Source: Pacificibacter marinus (GTDB lineage: Bacteria > Pseudomonadota > Alphaproteobacteria > Rhodobacterales > Rhodobacteraceae). From it: DNA of 64,000 nt. The stretch lies in NCBI RefSeq assembly GCF_900109555.1, contig NZ_FNZV01000002.1, positions 186,001 through 250,000 of the forward strand, in the 5' to 3' direction. Below the pieces are notes generated by a model, which worked only from the letters and a program-made list of their open reading frames with translations, had not been told where the DNA came from and did not search any database. Shown piece by piece: positions 50,752-59,943 of this stretch (position 1 is its first letter; each line of letters opens with the position of its first letter). A program made the translations under genes and the position numbers.

Positions 50752-53541
50752 GTGTCAGGACAATTTTCCAATCGTATTACGCGGATTCCGCGCGCCTATG
50801 AACCTGATCGCGGCGCTGATGCTTTGGCGGCAGTGCCTGATGTTACTGGGGCGCTGCGTGATGTGATTATGGGAACAGCGGGCAGCGCCCCATATTTACA
50901 CGGCCTGATTTTGCGCGAAGCAGATTGGATCACGCAAAGTTTTGATGATCCTGAGGCGGCGTTGGCGGCGGAACTGACACGCATCGACGGGCTTGGGCCG
51001 GATGTTTTGGATGACGGGTTGCGCATGGGCAAACGCCGCATCGCTTTGCTGGCGGGCTTGTGCGATTTGGCGGGCGTTTGGGCCTTGCATGAGGTCACGG
51101 GAGCTTTGTCGGATCTGGCGGATCACGCCACACACGCGGCGCTGCGTCTGCATGTCGGTCGCGAAATCACGCGAGGCAAACTGCCGGGGCAGACCCAAGA
51201 TGACATCGAAAGCTGCGGTGGTATGGTGGCTTTGGCCATGGGAAAACACGGGGCAGGCGAGTTGAATTATTCGTCTGATATTGATCTCATCTGCCTGTTT
51301 GATGAAACCCGTTTCGACCTTGATGACCGTATGGAGGCCCGTGCCGGTTTCATTCGCGCGACCCGCAAAGCGATGGCATCTTTGTCGGAACTCACGGCTG
51401 AGGGTTATGTTTTTCGCACGGATTTGCGGTTGCGCCCAGAGCCGTCTGTGACGCCTGTGTGTTTCGCTATGGATGCTGCAGAGCGCTATTATGAAAGCGT
51501 CGGGCGCACATGGGAGCGTGCCGCCTATATCAAAGCGCGGGCTGCGGCGGGCGATATCAAAGCCGGTGCTGAGTTTTTAGACACGTTGACGCCGTTTGTT
51601 TGGCGCAAGCATCTTGATTTCGTTGCGATCCAAGAGACCCATGATATGCGGCTAAAAATCCGCAAACACAAAGGGCTGGGCGGGGCGCTTAAGCTGGAAG
51701 GGCACAACATGAAATTGGGGTCTGGGGGTATTCGTGAAATCGAATTCTTTGCCCAAACCCGTCAATTGATTGCTGGCGGGCGTGACATAGAGTTGCGTCA
51801 ACGTGGGACTTGTGATGCTTTGCGCGCTTTGGCGCACAAGGGCTGGATCGAAGGTGAGACCAGAGACGTTTTGATCGCCGATTACACCGCGCACCGCGAG
51901 GTAGAACATCGCTTGCAAATGTTGCGCGATCAGCAGACTCACAGCTTGCCAAACACGCCAGAAGAATTTGATCGTTTGGCGCATCTTATGGGCACGGACA
52001 CCGCGTCGATGCGCGCCGATATTTTACAACGCTGCGCCCGTGTACATGACGTGACCGAAGGTTTTTTTGCGCCAGCAGAGATGGATGTGTCTGGTGTGGA
52101 ACAATCAGCGGAATTGCGTGCGATTACATCGCGTTGGCAAAGCTACCCTGCGCTGCGATCTGAGCGGGCTCAGGCTATTTTTGAGCGTTTGGAACGTGAG
52201 ATATTGACCCGTATCCAAGCCCAAGATCGCCCATTGGAAGTAGCCGCGCATTTGGATGGGTTCTTGCGGGGATTGCCTGCAGGAGTTCAACTTTTTGCAT
52301 TGTTTGAGGCAAATCCACAGCTGATTGATTTGATCCTTGATATCGCATCAACAGCGCCGCATTTGGCGCAATATCTGTCGCGCAATGCGGCCGTTTTGGA
52401 CGCTGTGATTGGGGGGGCGTTTTTTGCCCCTTGGCCGGGGCGTGCCGCGTTGGAATCTGAGCTGGCACACTTGTTGGCGCGTACAGATGATTACGAAAAT
52501 GCGCTGGATGCCTCGCGCCGTTGGGCCAAAGAATGGCATTTTCGCATTGGCGTGCATCAATTGCGTGGTCTGATTTCAGCGGACGAAGCCGGTCAGCAGT
52601 ATTGCGATTTGGCATCTGCGTCTATCTCGGCGCTTTACGCTGTGGTTGTCGATGCCTTTGCGCAAAAACACGGCACACCGCCGGGGCGCGGGGCCTTGGT
52701 GTTGGGCATGGGGTCCCTTGGGGCAGGGCGGCTGACGGCGGCCTCTGATCTTGATATGATCGTGATCTATGATGCGGATGGGGTTGAGTATTCCGATGGC
52801 AAACGCCCCTTGGCCGCACGAACATATTACGCGCGTTTGACCCAAGCTTTGATCACGGCTGTGACGGCTCAAACTGCCGAAGGACGCCTGTACGAGGTGG
52901 ACATGCGATTGCGCCCTTCTGGAAAATCCGGTCCTGTTGCCACATCGCTTGAAAGTTTCAAATCCTATCAAAGCAACGAGGCTTGGGTTTGGGAACATTT
53001 GGCGTTGACTCGTGCGCGCCCCGTTGTGGGCGATGCGTCTTTGGCGCAGGCCGTTGAGGCGTTTCGCATAGAGTTGCTGCAATCGCGCAAGGATGACGCG
53101 GCAATTCGCCAAGAGACAATGGAAATGCGCACGCGCTTGGCGCAGGCCAAACCTGGTTCCACGTGGGATGCTAAAAGTGGCGCGGGGCGTATGATGGATA
53201 TTGAATTGCTGGCCGAAGCCGCCGCTTTGATCACCAGTTCGCCCACACAAGATATCTATGCCCAATTGGAATGCGGGGTGCGTGCTGGGTGGATCACCCC
53301 CGATGAACACGACATATTGCGCACGACTTATCGACTGACATGGCGTTTGCAATCGGCGGCCCGTTTGTTGACGGGGGGCGTGTTAGATCCTGCGGTGATT
53401 GGCACCGATGGGCGTGATTTTTTACTGCGCTCCACCAAGGCCGAAAGCATTGATGTGCTGGCAGATCAAATCTCTGACGCTTGCGATGCCGCTGCTGACG
53501 TGTTGTCGCGGGTTTTGAACCGTTCTGTGCCGCCGCTTTGA
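50752..53541 (+). CDS. glnE: Glutamine synthetase adenylyltransferase/adenylyl-removing enzyme
   Basis: This bifunctional enzyme of 929 residues has two nucleotidyltransferase halves: GAGELNYSSDIDLICLFDE near 170 (deadenylylation) and MGSLGAGRLTAASDLDMIVI near 660 (adenylylation). Each is followed by a helical domain (LDRTLR-like region DMRLRPSGKSGPVATSLESF in the second). GlnE reversibly attaches AMP to glutamine synthetase under control of PII to match ammonia assimilation to nitrogen supply. The start is GTG 50752 with GGAGAG upstream, and no in-frame ATG lies nearby. Full length for the family. Confidence 0.92.
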   Translation: MSGQFSNRITRIPRAYEPDRGADALAAVPDVTGALRDVIMGTAGSAPYLHGLILREADWITQSFDDPEAALAAELTRIDGLGPDVLDDGLRMGKRRIALLAGLCDLAGVWALHEVTGALSDLADHATHAALRLHVGREITRGKLPGQTQDDIESCGGMVALAMGKHGAGELNYSSDIDLICLFDETRFDLDDRMEARAGFIRATRKAMASLSELTAEGYVFRTDLRLRPEPSVTPVCFAMDAAERYYESVGRTWERAAYIKARAAAGDIKAGAEFLDTLTPFVWRKHLDFVAIQETHDMRLKIRKHKGLGGALKLEGHNMKLGSGGIREIEFFAQTRQLIAGGRDIELRQRGTCDALRALAHKGWIEGETRDVLIADYTAHREVEHRLQMLRDQQTHSLPNTPEEFDRLAHLMGTDTASMRADILQRCARVHDVTEGFFAPAEMDVSGVEQSAELRAITSRWQSYPALRSERAQAIFERLEREILTRIQAQDRPLEVAAHLDGFLRGLPAGVQLFALFEANPQLIDLILDIASTAPHLAQYLSRNAAVLDAVIGGAFFAPWPGRAALESELAHLLARTDDYENALDASRRWAKEWHFRIGVHQLRGLISADEAGQQYCDLASASISALYAVVVDAFAQKHGTPPGRGALVLGMGSLGAGRLTAASDLDMIVIYDADGVEYSDGKRPLAARTYYARLTQALITAVTAQTAEGRLYEVDMRLRPSGKSGPVATSLESFKSYQSNEAWVWEHLALTRARPVVGDASLAQAVEAFRIELLQSRKDDAAIRQETMEMRTRLAQAKPGSTWDAKSGAGRMMDIELLAEAAALITSSPTQDIYAQLECGVRAGWITPDEHDILRTTYRLTWRLQSAARLLTGGVLDPAVIGTDGRDFLLRSTKAESIDVLADQISDACDAAADVLSRVLNRSVPPL

Positions 53542-53568
53542 GCCGAACGATACACTTGTTTTGGCTGC

Positions 53569-53934
53569 ATGCAGAGGTTAGCTATCACTTTGGATCACAT
53601 TCTGGCTTACACACTGGCCGACAAAGGAATTCACGCTTTGGCACCTCGCGAAACACTTGATTATGATGACGCGCTCGATCCCGGTGGATTGATCCGTGAA
53701 TCCTATCGTATTGAAAATATAACTCTGTCTGAGGCGCGGTCTATTTTCTTAGATTGGGCGATAAAACTTGGACCAGATTTGCGGCCTGATATTGCCATTC
53801 GCAGATTGCTTGGCCTGTATGAACAAGGCCCACAGGACCAGCATCCTATGACGTTGGTGTTACGCGAAGGGCTTGGCAGTTTGCTTGGGCCCAGCGGTCG
53901 GCGGGGCGGATCACGGGCGCGCCGCGGTCAATAA
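53569..53934 (+). CDS. Hypothetical protein downstream of glnE
   Basis: This is a 121-residue protein of unknown function with a hydrophilic, probably helical middle (SEARSIFLDWAIKLGPDLRP, then DIAIRRLLGLYEQ) and a basic, glycine-rich tail (SGRRGGSRARRGQ). It has no signal peptide or membrane span. It starts 28 bases after glnE on the same strand, so it may be cotranscribed with it. The length and coding composition suggest a real gene, and I believe similar proteins occur in other Rhodobacterales, but I cannot name a family. Confidence 0.65.
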   Translation: MQRLAITLDHILAYTLADKGIHALAPRETLDYDDALDPGGLIRESYRIENITLSEARSIFLDWAIKLGPDLRPDIAIRRLLGLYEQGPQDQHPMTLVLREGLGSLLGPSGRRGGSRARRGQ

Positions 53935-54230
53935 ATAGAGCGGTTTCATCGCTGATCATCGCGGTCTCTATTATTAACAATTCTATCTAAATCACGACGT
54001 GCTTTGGCACGATCAATAAGTCTTTTTTAACTGTTGTTGCGGAAAGTCATTACATTGCTGCGACTAAGAACAAGATAACTTTACGACCAATACAACGAAA
54101 GCCCATACAACAATTTAATGAATGCTTTTGAGCGTTCAAAGGGGCTTTTGCCGCGTCTTGTCAGTCTTGACTGGCTGGGCAAAATTGAATTTTGGGGCGT
54201 AGTACGCCGATTTTTAAAGGTAAGTTTACA
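53935..54230. other. Intergenic, AT-rich, no gene recognised
   Basis: About 300 AT-rich bases before the DUF442 gene. They likely contain its promoter; TAGAGC and TCTCTA arms near 53936-53970 could form a weak hairpin after the previous gene. No coding frame is supported. Confidence 0.4.
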
Positions 54231-54728
54231 ATGCAAGTCAGACGGATCAACGGGATGTTTAGTATTGCCAATCAAGTCGAGGCACAAAACATCGAAAGTT
54301 TGGTGCACGCTGGATATAAAACACTGATCTGCAACAGGCCAGATGGTGAGACCGGTGATTTTGATGCGTTTGCCAAGATTGCTGAAATGGCGAAACGCTA
54401 TGGAATTAAAGCTGTTTATCTTCCAATTGAAGCTGTCGGTGCCTCGCCCGAGGACCAAAATGCATTTGATGAGCTTATTTTAGATTGTCCCAAACCGATC
54501 GTGGCCTATTGCCGTTCTGGCACGCGGCCTGCGACGCTTTGGACAATGTTCGACGTTAAACACAATGGCAGTCACCGCAAGGGCCTTGAGCGGCGCGTTG
54601 ATGCAATGCAAAGAGGGGCATTGTCAGTCCAACACAATGCAAGCATGGCGTATGCTGCAAGTTTCAATCCACCGAAAAGCACGGCCACTCGGTATAGTTC
54701 AAATGGATTGCACCGTAAGTCTGCGTGA
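54231..54728 (+). CDS. DUF442 / TIGR01244-type phosphatase-like protein with an unusual C-terminus
   Basis: This protein of 165 residues has the first about 110 residues typical of DUF442 (TIGR01244): RRINGMFSIANQVEAQNIES, GYKTLICNRPDGETGDFDAF and a phosphatase-like loop IVAYCRSGTRPATLW with Cys and Arg. The family is often found with sulfide or persulfide metabolism genes, sometimes fused to a metallo-beta-lactamase domain. After TMFDVKHNG the tail (RVDAMQRGALSVQHNASMAY onward) looks unrelated to the family, as if a frameshift or joint had replaced the normal end. ATG 54231 is preferred; an upstream in-frame start adds 13 atypical residues. It may be partly degraded. Confidence 0.68.
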   Translation: MQVRRINGMFSIANQVEAQNIESLVHAGYKTLICNRPDGETGDFDAFAKIAEMAKRYGIKAVYLPIEAVGASPEDQNAFDELILDCPKPIVAYCRSGTRPATLWTMFDVKHNGSHRKGLERRVDAMQRGALSVQHNASMAYAASFNPPKSTATRYSSNGLHRKSA

Positions 54729-54765
54729 CCCACGGCGCGATCTTTAAGCTGGTATTGCCGCGCTT

Positions 54766-55407
54766 TTAGCGTGGCAGGGCGGCGGCTTCGCTGGCCAATT
54801 CTTCGATGGCTTTCCAGTCGCCTTTGATCACAAGATCGTTTGGCGCAACCCATGAACCACCAACACAAAGCGTGTTGGACAAAGACAGGTATTGATCCGC
54901 GTTTTTCAACGAAATACCGCCGGTTGGGCAAAACTTCATTTGTGGCAAAGGCGCACCAATAGCTTTCAACGCAGGGGCACCACCGTTGGCTTCTGCGGGG
55001 AAAAATTTGGCAACGGTGTAACCGCGTTCCAAAAGTCGCATCACATCTGAGGCTGTGGATGTCCCAGCCAAAAGCGGCATATCTAGCGCTTCACACGCGT
55101 CCAAAAGCATATCTGTTGCCCCAGGAGAGACGCCAAATTTTGCGCCCGCTGCTTTTGCGGCTTGAACATCTGCTGGGGTCAAAAGGGTGCCTGCACCAAC
55201 GGTGCCCCCCTCAACTTTGGCCATTTCAGCAATCACTTCAAGCGCGCAAGATGTGCGCAGGGTGACTTCCAATGCGGGCAGCCCACCAGCGACAAGCGCC
55301 TCGGCCAAAGGACGGGCATGGGCCACATCGTTGACAACGAGAACGGGAACGACGGGGGCAAGTGCGCAAACCTGTGCGCAGGCGATGCTGGCCTCTTGTG
55401 GTGTCAT
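54766..55407 (-). CDS. eda: 2-dehydro-3-deoxy-6-phosphogluconate aldolase (Entner-Doudoroff)
   Basis: This class I aldolase of 213 residues has VVPVLVVNDVAHARPLAEAL at the start, GGLPALEVTLRTSCALEVI near 40 with the catalytic Glu, and the Schiff-base lysine in YTVAKFFPAEANGG near 135. KFCPTGGISLKNADQYLSL follows. Eda splits KDPG into pyruvate and glyceraldehyde-3-phosphate. It lies downstream of edd on the same strand with 176 bases between them. The gap holds a terminator-like hairpin and its own LacI-type operator, so it can be transcribed separately. It may also act on 4-hydroxy-2-oxoglutarate, as KDPG aldolases often do. Confidence 0.93.
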   Translation of the reverse strand: MTPQEASIACAQVCALAPVVPVLVVNDVAHARPLAEALVAGGLPALEVTLRTSCALEVIAEMAKVEGGTVGAGTLLTPADVQAAKAAGAKFGVSPGATDMLLDACEALDMPLLAGTSTASDVMRLLERGYTVAKFFPAEANGGAPALKAIGAPLPQMKFCPTGGISLKNADQYLSLSNTLCVGGSWVAPNDLVIKGDWKAIEELASEAAALPR

Positions 55408-55439
55408 GATGGGGCTCCTTTTGCCGCAATACTTAACTA

Positions 55440-55453
55440 TGTTAGCCCTAACA
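55440..55453. promoter_or_regulatory. LacI-type operator before eda
   Basis: TGTTAGCCCTAACA is a palindrome with one central mismatch, 33 bases upstream of eda. It matches the TGTTAGCGCTAAC sites found before edd at 57462 and 57483. It probably belongs to the same LacI-family repressor, which is not encoded in this window. Confidence 0.7.
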
Positions 55454-55529
55454 AACCTATTGGAGCGCTCAGGTCAAGAGATCGACAGAGTTGCCACATA
55501 TTTACAAGGGCTGGTGAAGCTTATCTTGT

Positions 55530-55564
55530 GGAAAAGCCGCCCGAGGGATCAGAGCGGCTTTTCC
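55530..55564 (-). terminator. Hairpin after edd
   Basis: The arms GGAAAAGCCGC and GCGGCTTTTCC pair perfectly (11 bp) around a 13-base loop, 19 bases past the edd stop on the reverse strand. It would end or attenuate edd transcription before the separate eda promoter. Confidence 0.65.
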
Positions 55565-55582
55565 GTTTATATACTTGGTCAC

Positions 55583-57388
55583 TTACAAGATTGTGGCCGC
55601 GCCTTCGGTTGCGTTGCCTGCATTCTGGCGGAACACTTCGAACAATTCACGGCCCAACCCAAAGGTATTGCCGGATAGGTCAATCTCAACGGGGGCACGC
55701 GTGTCGAAATCTTTTTCCAGCACATCAAGAGTGCCGGCTTCGGCATCCACACGCACCATGTCACCATCGCGCAGCTTTGCGATCGGGCCTCCATTGGCGG
55801 CTTCGGGCGACACGTGAATACACGCCGGAACCTTGCCTGACGCACCAGACATGCGCCCATCAGTGACAAGCGCGACTTTCAGGCCGCGATCTTGCAAGAT
55901 TGATAGGGTCGGCGTGAGCGAGTGCAATTCGGGCATGCCGTTGGCGCGCGGTCCTTGGAAGCGCACAACAACAACCGTGTCTTCGGTGAATTCACCGCGA
56001 TTAAAGGCGGGCTTTACATCGCGTTGATCGTGGAAAATACGAACTTTAGCTTCGACAATGCGGCGTTCTGGGGCGACTGCAGACACTTTCATCACGCCGC
56101 GCCCAATATTGCCTTTTAGCTCTTTCAGGCCACCGGTTTTTTGGAACGCATCTGAAACAGGGCGCAGGATGCGATCATTCAAGGTATCTTTCGATCCATC
56201 CACAAACACCAGTTCGCCGTCTTTGATTTTTGGGTCTTTGGTGTACAAAGACAGGCCATCGCCCACGACGGTTTTCACGTCTTCATGCAGCAAGCCGTTT
56301 TCCAAAAGTTGACCAATCATATAGCCAAGCCCACCTGCCGCATGGAAGTGATTCACGTCAGCCAAGCCATTCGGGTACACTTTTGCCATCAACGGGACAG
56401 CTTCTGACAGGTCAGAGAAATCTTGCAAATCCAGAATGATCCCCGCAGCCCGTGCCATTGCTGGCAAGTGCAAAACAAGATTGGTTGAGCCGCCCGTGGC
56501 CATCAAGCCGACAAGGCCGTTCACAAAGGCTTTTTCATCCAAAATCTGCGATGTGGGTCTGAAATCATTGCCCAGATTGGTAATCTCAAGCGCGCGTTTG
56601 GCCGCAGCTGTGGTCAAAGCATCGCGCAGTTCGGTGCCCGGATTGACAAAAGATGCGCCTGGCATGTGGAGCCCCATGACTTCCATCAACATCTGGTTGG
56701 TGTTCGCAGTGCCGTAGAACGTACAGGTGCCTGAACCGTGGTAGGACGCCATTTCAGCCTTCATCAACTCGTCACGACCAATTTCGCCTGTGGCAAATTG
56801 TTGACGCACCTTGGCTTTTTCATCATTTGGAATGCCGGAGGTCATCGGCCCTGCAGGGACGAAAATGGATGGAATATGACCATATGTTGCGGCCGCCATC
56901 ACCAGACCCGGTACGATTTTGTCGCAAATACCAAAGAACACGGCCGCATCAAAACAGTTGTGCGACAGGCCAACACCCGCAGCCAAGGCGATTACATCAC
57001 GTGAAAACAGGGACAGTTCCATGCCCGGCTGGCCTTGGGTGACACCATCACACATGGCAGGTACGCCGCCTGCAACCTGCGCAGTTGCACCGACGGATCG
57101 GGCCGCGTCGCGAATGATATCGGGGTAGTGTTCATAGGGTTTATGTGCGGACAACATGTCATTGTAGGCCGTGATGATCCCAAGGTTGGCTGCGCGTTCA
57201 GCGACCAATGCGTCTTTGTCTGCACCCATTGCAGCATAGGCGTGGGCTTGGTTGCCACATGTCAAATGCGCGCGTACGGGACCATTTTCTGCGGCTGCAT
57301 TCATGCGCTCAAGATAAGCTTCACGTGTGGGGCGTGAGCGTTCTGTTATGCGGTCCGTGACGGCTTTGATCTGTGCGTTAAGAGACAT
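55583..57388 (-). CDS. edd: Phosphogluconate dehydratase (Entner-Doudoroff)
   Basis: This enzyme of 601 residues belongs to the IlvD/Edd family. It has the cluster-binding cysteines in [20 protein letters not shown] near 110 and [10 protein letters not shown] near 155, then [20 protein letters not shown] near 225 and [20 protein letters not shown] near 510. It dehydrates 6-phosphogluconate to KDPG, the substrate of Eda, using an iron-sulfur cluster. Full length. Two LacI-type operators 21 bases apart lie 74-107 bases upstream. No glucose-6-phosphate dehydrogenase or lactonase gene is nearby, so the first steps are encoded elsewhere. Confidence 0.94.
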   Translation of the reverse strand: MSLNAQIKAVTDRITERSRPTREAYLERMNAAAENGPVRAHLTCGNQAHAYAAMGADKDALVAERAANLGIITAYNDMLSAHKPYEHYPDIIRDAARSVGATAQVAGGVPAMCDGVTQGQPGMELSLFSRDVIALAAGVGLSHNCFDAAVFFGICDKIVPGLVMAAATYGHIPSIFVPAGPMTSGIPNDEKAKVRQQFATGEIGRDELMKAEMASYHGSGTCTFYGTANTNQMLMEVMGLHMPGASFVNPGTELRDALTTAAAKRALEITNLGNDFRPTSQILDEKAFVNGLVGLMATGGSTNLVLHLPAMARAAGIILDLQDFSDLSEAVPLMAKVYPNGLADVNHFHAAGGLGYMIGQLLENGLLHEDVKTVVGDGLSLYTKDPKIKDGELVFVDGSKDTLNDRILRPVSDAFQKTGGLKELKGNIGRGVMKVSAVAPERRIVEAKVRIFHDQRDVKPAFNRGEFTEDTVVVVRFQGPRANGMPELHSLTPTLSILQDRGLKVALVTDGRMSGASGKVPACIHVSPEAANGGPIAKLRDGDMVRVDAEAGTLDVLEKDFDTRAPVEIDLSGNTFGLGRELFEVFRQNAGNATEGAATIL

Positions 57389-57461
57389 TTGAGCGGGCCT
57401 TTGGTCAAGTGAGGGTCATGTAGATCGTGCTGTGTTTGTCTGAGATGCTGCGTATAGCAAG

Positions 57462-57474
57462 TGTTAGCGCTAAA
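57462..57474. promoter_or_regulatory. LacI-type operator upstream of edd, site 1
   Basis: TGTTAGCGCTAAA is almost identical to site 2, which starts 21 bases away, two turns of the helix. The TTAGCGCTAA core is the palindromic form typical of LacI/GalR regulators. Confidence 0.72.
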
Positions 57475-57482
57475 CCACACCT

Positions 57483-57495
57483 TGTTAGCGCTAAC
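57483..57495. promoter_or_regulatory. LacI-type operator upstream of edd, site 2
   Basis: TGTTAGCGCTAAC is the best copy of the operator, about 95 bases upstream of the edd start. Together with site 1 and the site before eda it defines a small sugar-acid regulon. Confidence 0.74.
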
Positions 57496-57791
57496 GTATG
57501 CGCGATGCGCCAAAATGTCCAGTCAAATTGAAAATGGACATAGGGAAAGAGTGTCGCAGGTATCATGTTTCTAGCACCATATATGTGACGCCGATAAATC
57601 TTGATACTTCGGATCACAGAGGGCGTTTACCTTTTATTATTCTGCAATGCAGCAGGCGCATGGCGGGGTTTCGCAAAGGGAAGTGGTTATGCCAGATCCC
57701 ATACGCTAAGTATTGATCAACAGGCGGCGGTGCTTTTGGAAAAGAGTTGCAGGTCGCCAAATACAATCGACTGACCCAAGAGGTAACTAAC

Positions 57792-57962
57792 ATGACTAAC
57801 GAAAACTTGTCCCACATCGACATCACTGCAATCGAATCTCGCGCCCGTGCTCTTCGTGCTCAAGCGACACGTGACATGGTTGCCTACATTTCTAAATCTG
57901 TACGTCGTCTGTTCACATCAAACACAACAGCCGCAAACAGCACAGCACACACAGCAGCTTAA
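57792..57962 (+). CDS. Small RSP_7527-like protein
   Basis: This basic protein of 56 residues begins MTNENLSHIDITAIESRARA and continues with an amphipathic helix (LRAQATRDMVAYISKSVRRL). This is the pattern of the short RSP_7527-type/DUF1127-like proteins common in Rhodobacterales. The C-terminal Ala/Thr-rich tail (NTTAANSTAHTAA) is probably unstructured. ATG 57792 follows AAGAGGTAAC; the upstream in-frame ATG is less likely. Related small proteins are associated with stress responses and RNA turnover, but no function is shown for this one. A good terminator follows. Confidence 0.72.
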   Translation: MTNENLSHIDITAIESRARALRAQATRDMVAYISKSVRRLFTSNTTAANSTAHTAA

Positions 57963-58029
57963 TTTGCCAGTCGCTGAGCTATGCCTTTTAGCATAGCATA
58001 AATATCGTCCGAATGTTTGGACATATAGA

Positions 58030-58060
58030 AAAGTCTCGCATTTTTTGCGGGACTTTCTTA
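58030..58060 (+). terminator. Rho-independent terminator after the small protein gene
   Basis: AAAGTCTCGCA pairs with TGCGGGACTTT (one G-T pair) around a five-T loop, followed by CTTATTTTTG. It is a clear intrinsic terminator 67 bases past the stop. Confidence 0.78.
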
Positions 58061-58177
58061 TTTTTGGGCGGCTGGGCGTGCGCGATGATGCACAAACAGG
58101 CATTCAATCACCTATAGTTCTTCTTGGGGTGTGCGATCCCTCTTTCATGGCGCGCAAAACCTAAGTAAGAGAAGTGC

Positions 58178-59383
58178 ATGACGCATCCTTCTGAAACATT
58201 GCCCACCATTCGTCTCAAACCCAAAGCCAATGCCCGCGCTATTCGCCACGGCAGCCCTTGGGTGTTTGACAATGAGCTGGTTGTCGACCGCCGCACGAAA
58301 ACCCTCACACCCGGCGCAATTGCGCGGCTTGAGGATGCGGAGCGTAACTTTCTTGCCCTTGTTGGCGTGAACCCAAACAGTCGCATTTTTGCGCGTGTGT
58401 TGGATCGCGATCCTGACATGGAGTTTGACGAGGCTTGGTTTGCCGCGCGCGTCAAGCACGCATTGCAGCATCGCGAGACGCTGTATTCCGAACCGTTTTA
58501 TCGCTTGATCCACGCCGAATCCGATGGCTTGCCTGGCGTGATCGTAGACCGTTTTGGTGATACATTGGTGATTCAACCCAACGCCGCTTGGGCCGATACT
58601 TTGATCGCGCCACTTGTTGCTGCGCTCAAATCCGTCACCGGCGCCACCACGATCGTGATGAACGGCACTGGTCGCGCGCGCGGACTGGAAGGTTTGGACG
58701 AGAAAATTGAGATTATGGAAGGCGCTGTTGACGGCGTGATTCCTGTGTCCATGAACGGGGCCACCTATATGGCGGACCTGATGGGCGGTCAAAAAACGGG
58801 CCTGTTCTTTGATCAACGCGACAACCATGCCTATGCGCAAAAACTTGTGCGCGGCAAACGCGTTTTGGATGTATTTTCGCATGTCGGCGGCTTTGGCTTG
58901 GCGGCTTTGGCTGCTGATGCGGCCTCTATCACTTGTGTTGATAGCTCTGCTGCGGCACTTGAATTGGCTGAACAGGGCGCTGCCGCTATGGGCGTCTCTG
59001 ACAAATTTACTGCGCGCAAAGGCGATGCTTTTGACACCATGGCGGCTTTGCTGGCTGAGGGCGAAAAGTTCGATGTGGTCATCTGTGATCCACCCGCTTT
59101 TGCTCCGTCAAAACCAGCACTGGAAAAAGGTCTGCGGGCGTACGAACGCATTGCCAAAATGGCCGCTGCTTTGGTGGACGATGGCGGATATTTGGGACTG
59201 TGTTCGTGTTCGCACGCTGCCGATCTGGAAAAATTCCGCAACTCTTGCAACCGTGGCATTGGCCGTGCAACCCGTTCTGCGCAGTTGATCCATACGGGCT
59301 TTGCTGGCGCGGATCATCCGCTCATGCCGCAGCTTGCGGAAAGCGGATATCTTAAAGGTCTATTCTACCGCATGATGCCGTAA
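58178..59383 (+). CDS. Class I SAM-dependent rRNA methyltransferase, RlmI type
   Basis: This protein of 401 residues has an N-terminal PUA domain (RLKPKANARAIRHGSPWVFD, then NELV and a GAIARLEDAE strand). A middle domain (YRLIHAESDGLPGVIVDRFG) follows, and a C-terminal methyltransferase domain has GKRVLDVFSHVGGFGLAALA (motif I), FDVVICDPPAFAPSK (motif IV) and LGLCSCSHAADLEKF with a Cys typical of m5C enzymes. RlmI makes m5C1962 in 23S rRNA. The family fit is strong; the exact base is assumed from E. coli. The PIN gene follows 13 bases later. Confidence 0.88.
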   Translation: MTHPSETLPTIRLKPKANARAIRHGSPWVFDNELVVDRRTKTLTPGAIARLEDAERNFLALVGVNPNSRIFARVLDRDPDMEFDEAWFAARVKHALQHRETLYSEPFYRLIHAESDGLPGVIVDRFGDTLVIQPNAAWADTLIAPLVAALKSVTGATTIVMNGTGRARGLEGLDEKIEIMEGAVDGVIPVSMNGATYMADLMGGQKTGLFFDQRDNHAYAQKLVRGKRVLDVFSHVGGFGLAALAADAASITCVDSSAAALELAEQGAAAMGVSDKFTARKGDAFDTMAALLAEGEKFDVVICDPPAFAPSKPALEKGLRAYERIAKMAAALVDDGGYLGLCSCSHAADLEKFRNSCNRGIGRATRSAQLIHTGFAGADHPLMPQLAESGYLKGLFYRMMP

Positions 59384-59396
59384 GGGTTTCAAATAT

Positions 59397-59939
59397 ATGA
59401 AAAAAGTGCTCCTTGATGCCTGCGTTCTCTACCCCACGGTTATGCGTGAGGTTCTGTTGAATGTAGCCGCCAAGGGGCTCTTTACCCCGCTATGGTCCGA
59501 ACGTATTTTAGAAGAATGGGCGCGCGCGGCGCGCAAAATCGGCCCCACGGGCGAGGCGCAAGCCCGCGCTGAAGTGGCTTTGATCAAAGCCGCATGGCCA
59601 AACGCCAGCATCAAACCCCATTCAGGATTGCAAGCGCGGCTGTATTTGCCCGATGAAAATGACATCCACGTTCTGGCCGCCGCAATTGCTGGCAATGCGG
59701 ACGAACTTGTCACCATGAATGCATCCGATTTTCCACAAAATACCCTGCGCGAAGAAGGTGTCGAGCGGCGTGACCCTGATGGATTTCTATGGGAGCTCGC
59801 TTCGCATCATCCCGATCTGGTCGGGGACGCTTGCGAACAGGTTCGCCTCACTGCCGAGCGCCTATCTGGCCAGCCGTGGGATATGCGCAAACTGATGAAA
59901 AAAGCGCGATTGCCACGGTTGGGGAAAGCGTTGAGTTGA
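59397..59939 (+). CDS. PIN-domain protein (RSP_2648-like)
   Basis: This protein of 180 residues has PIN-type acidic residues: Asp8 in KKVLLDACVLYP, Glu in RILEEWARAARK and Asp in YLPDENDIHVLAAAIAGNADE near 80-100, followed by LVTMNASDFP. PIN domains are metal-dependent ribonucleases, often toxins of toxin-antitoxin pairs. No antitoxin gene is adjacent; it lies 13 bases after an rRNA methyltransferase gene, so a role in RNA processing is also possible. The extended C-terminal helical part is longer than in VapC toxins. Confidence 0.75.
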   Translation: MKKVLLDACVLYPTVMREVLLNVAAKGLFTPLWSERILEEWARAARKIGPTGEAQARAEVALIKAAWPNASIKPHSGLQARLYLPDENDIHVLAAAIAGNADELVTMNASDFPQNTLREEGVERRDPDGFLWELASHHPDLVGDACEQVRLTAERLSGQPWDMRKLMKKARLPRLGKALS

Positions 59940-59943
59940 TCCG

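Larger units (their letters stand above)
57389..57791. promoter_or_regulatory. Divergent promoter region between edd and the small RSP_7527-like gene
   Basis: About 400 bases hold the edd promoter with its tandem operators and, on the other side, the leader of the small protein gene. Nothing else is recognised; a repressor gene is absent. Confidence 0.5.

Noticed and set aside
52576-53352. A 258-codon reverse frame inside glnE
   Set aside because: It lies wholly opposite the conserved glnE coding sequence and resembles no protein family.
58145-58882. A 245-codon reverse frame opposite the RlmI-like gene
   Set aside because: It mirrors the conserved methyltransferase frame and has no start signal.
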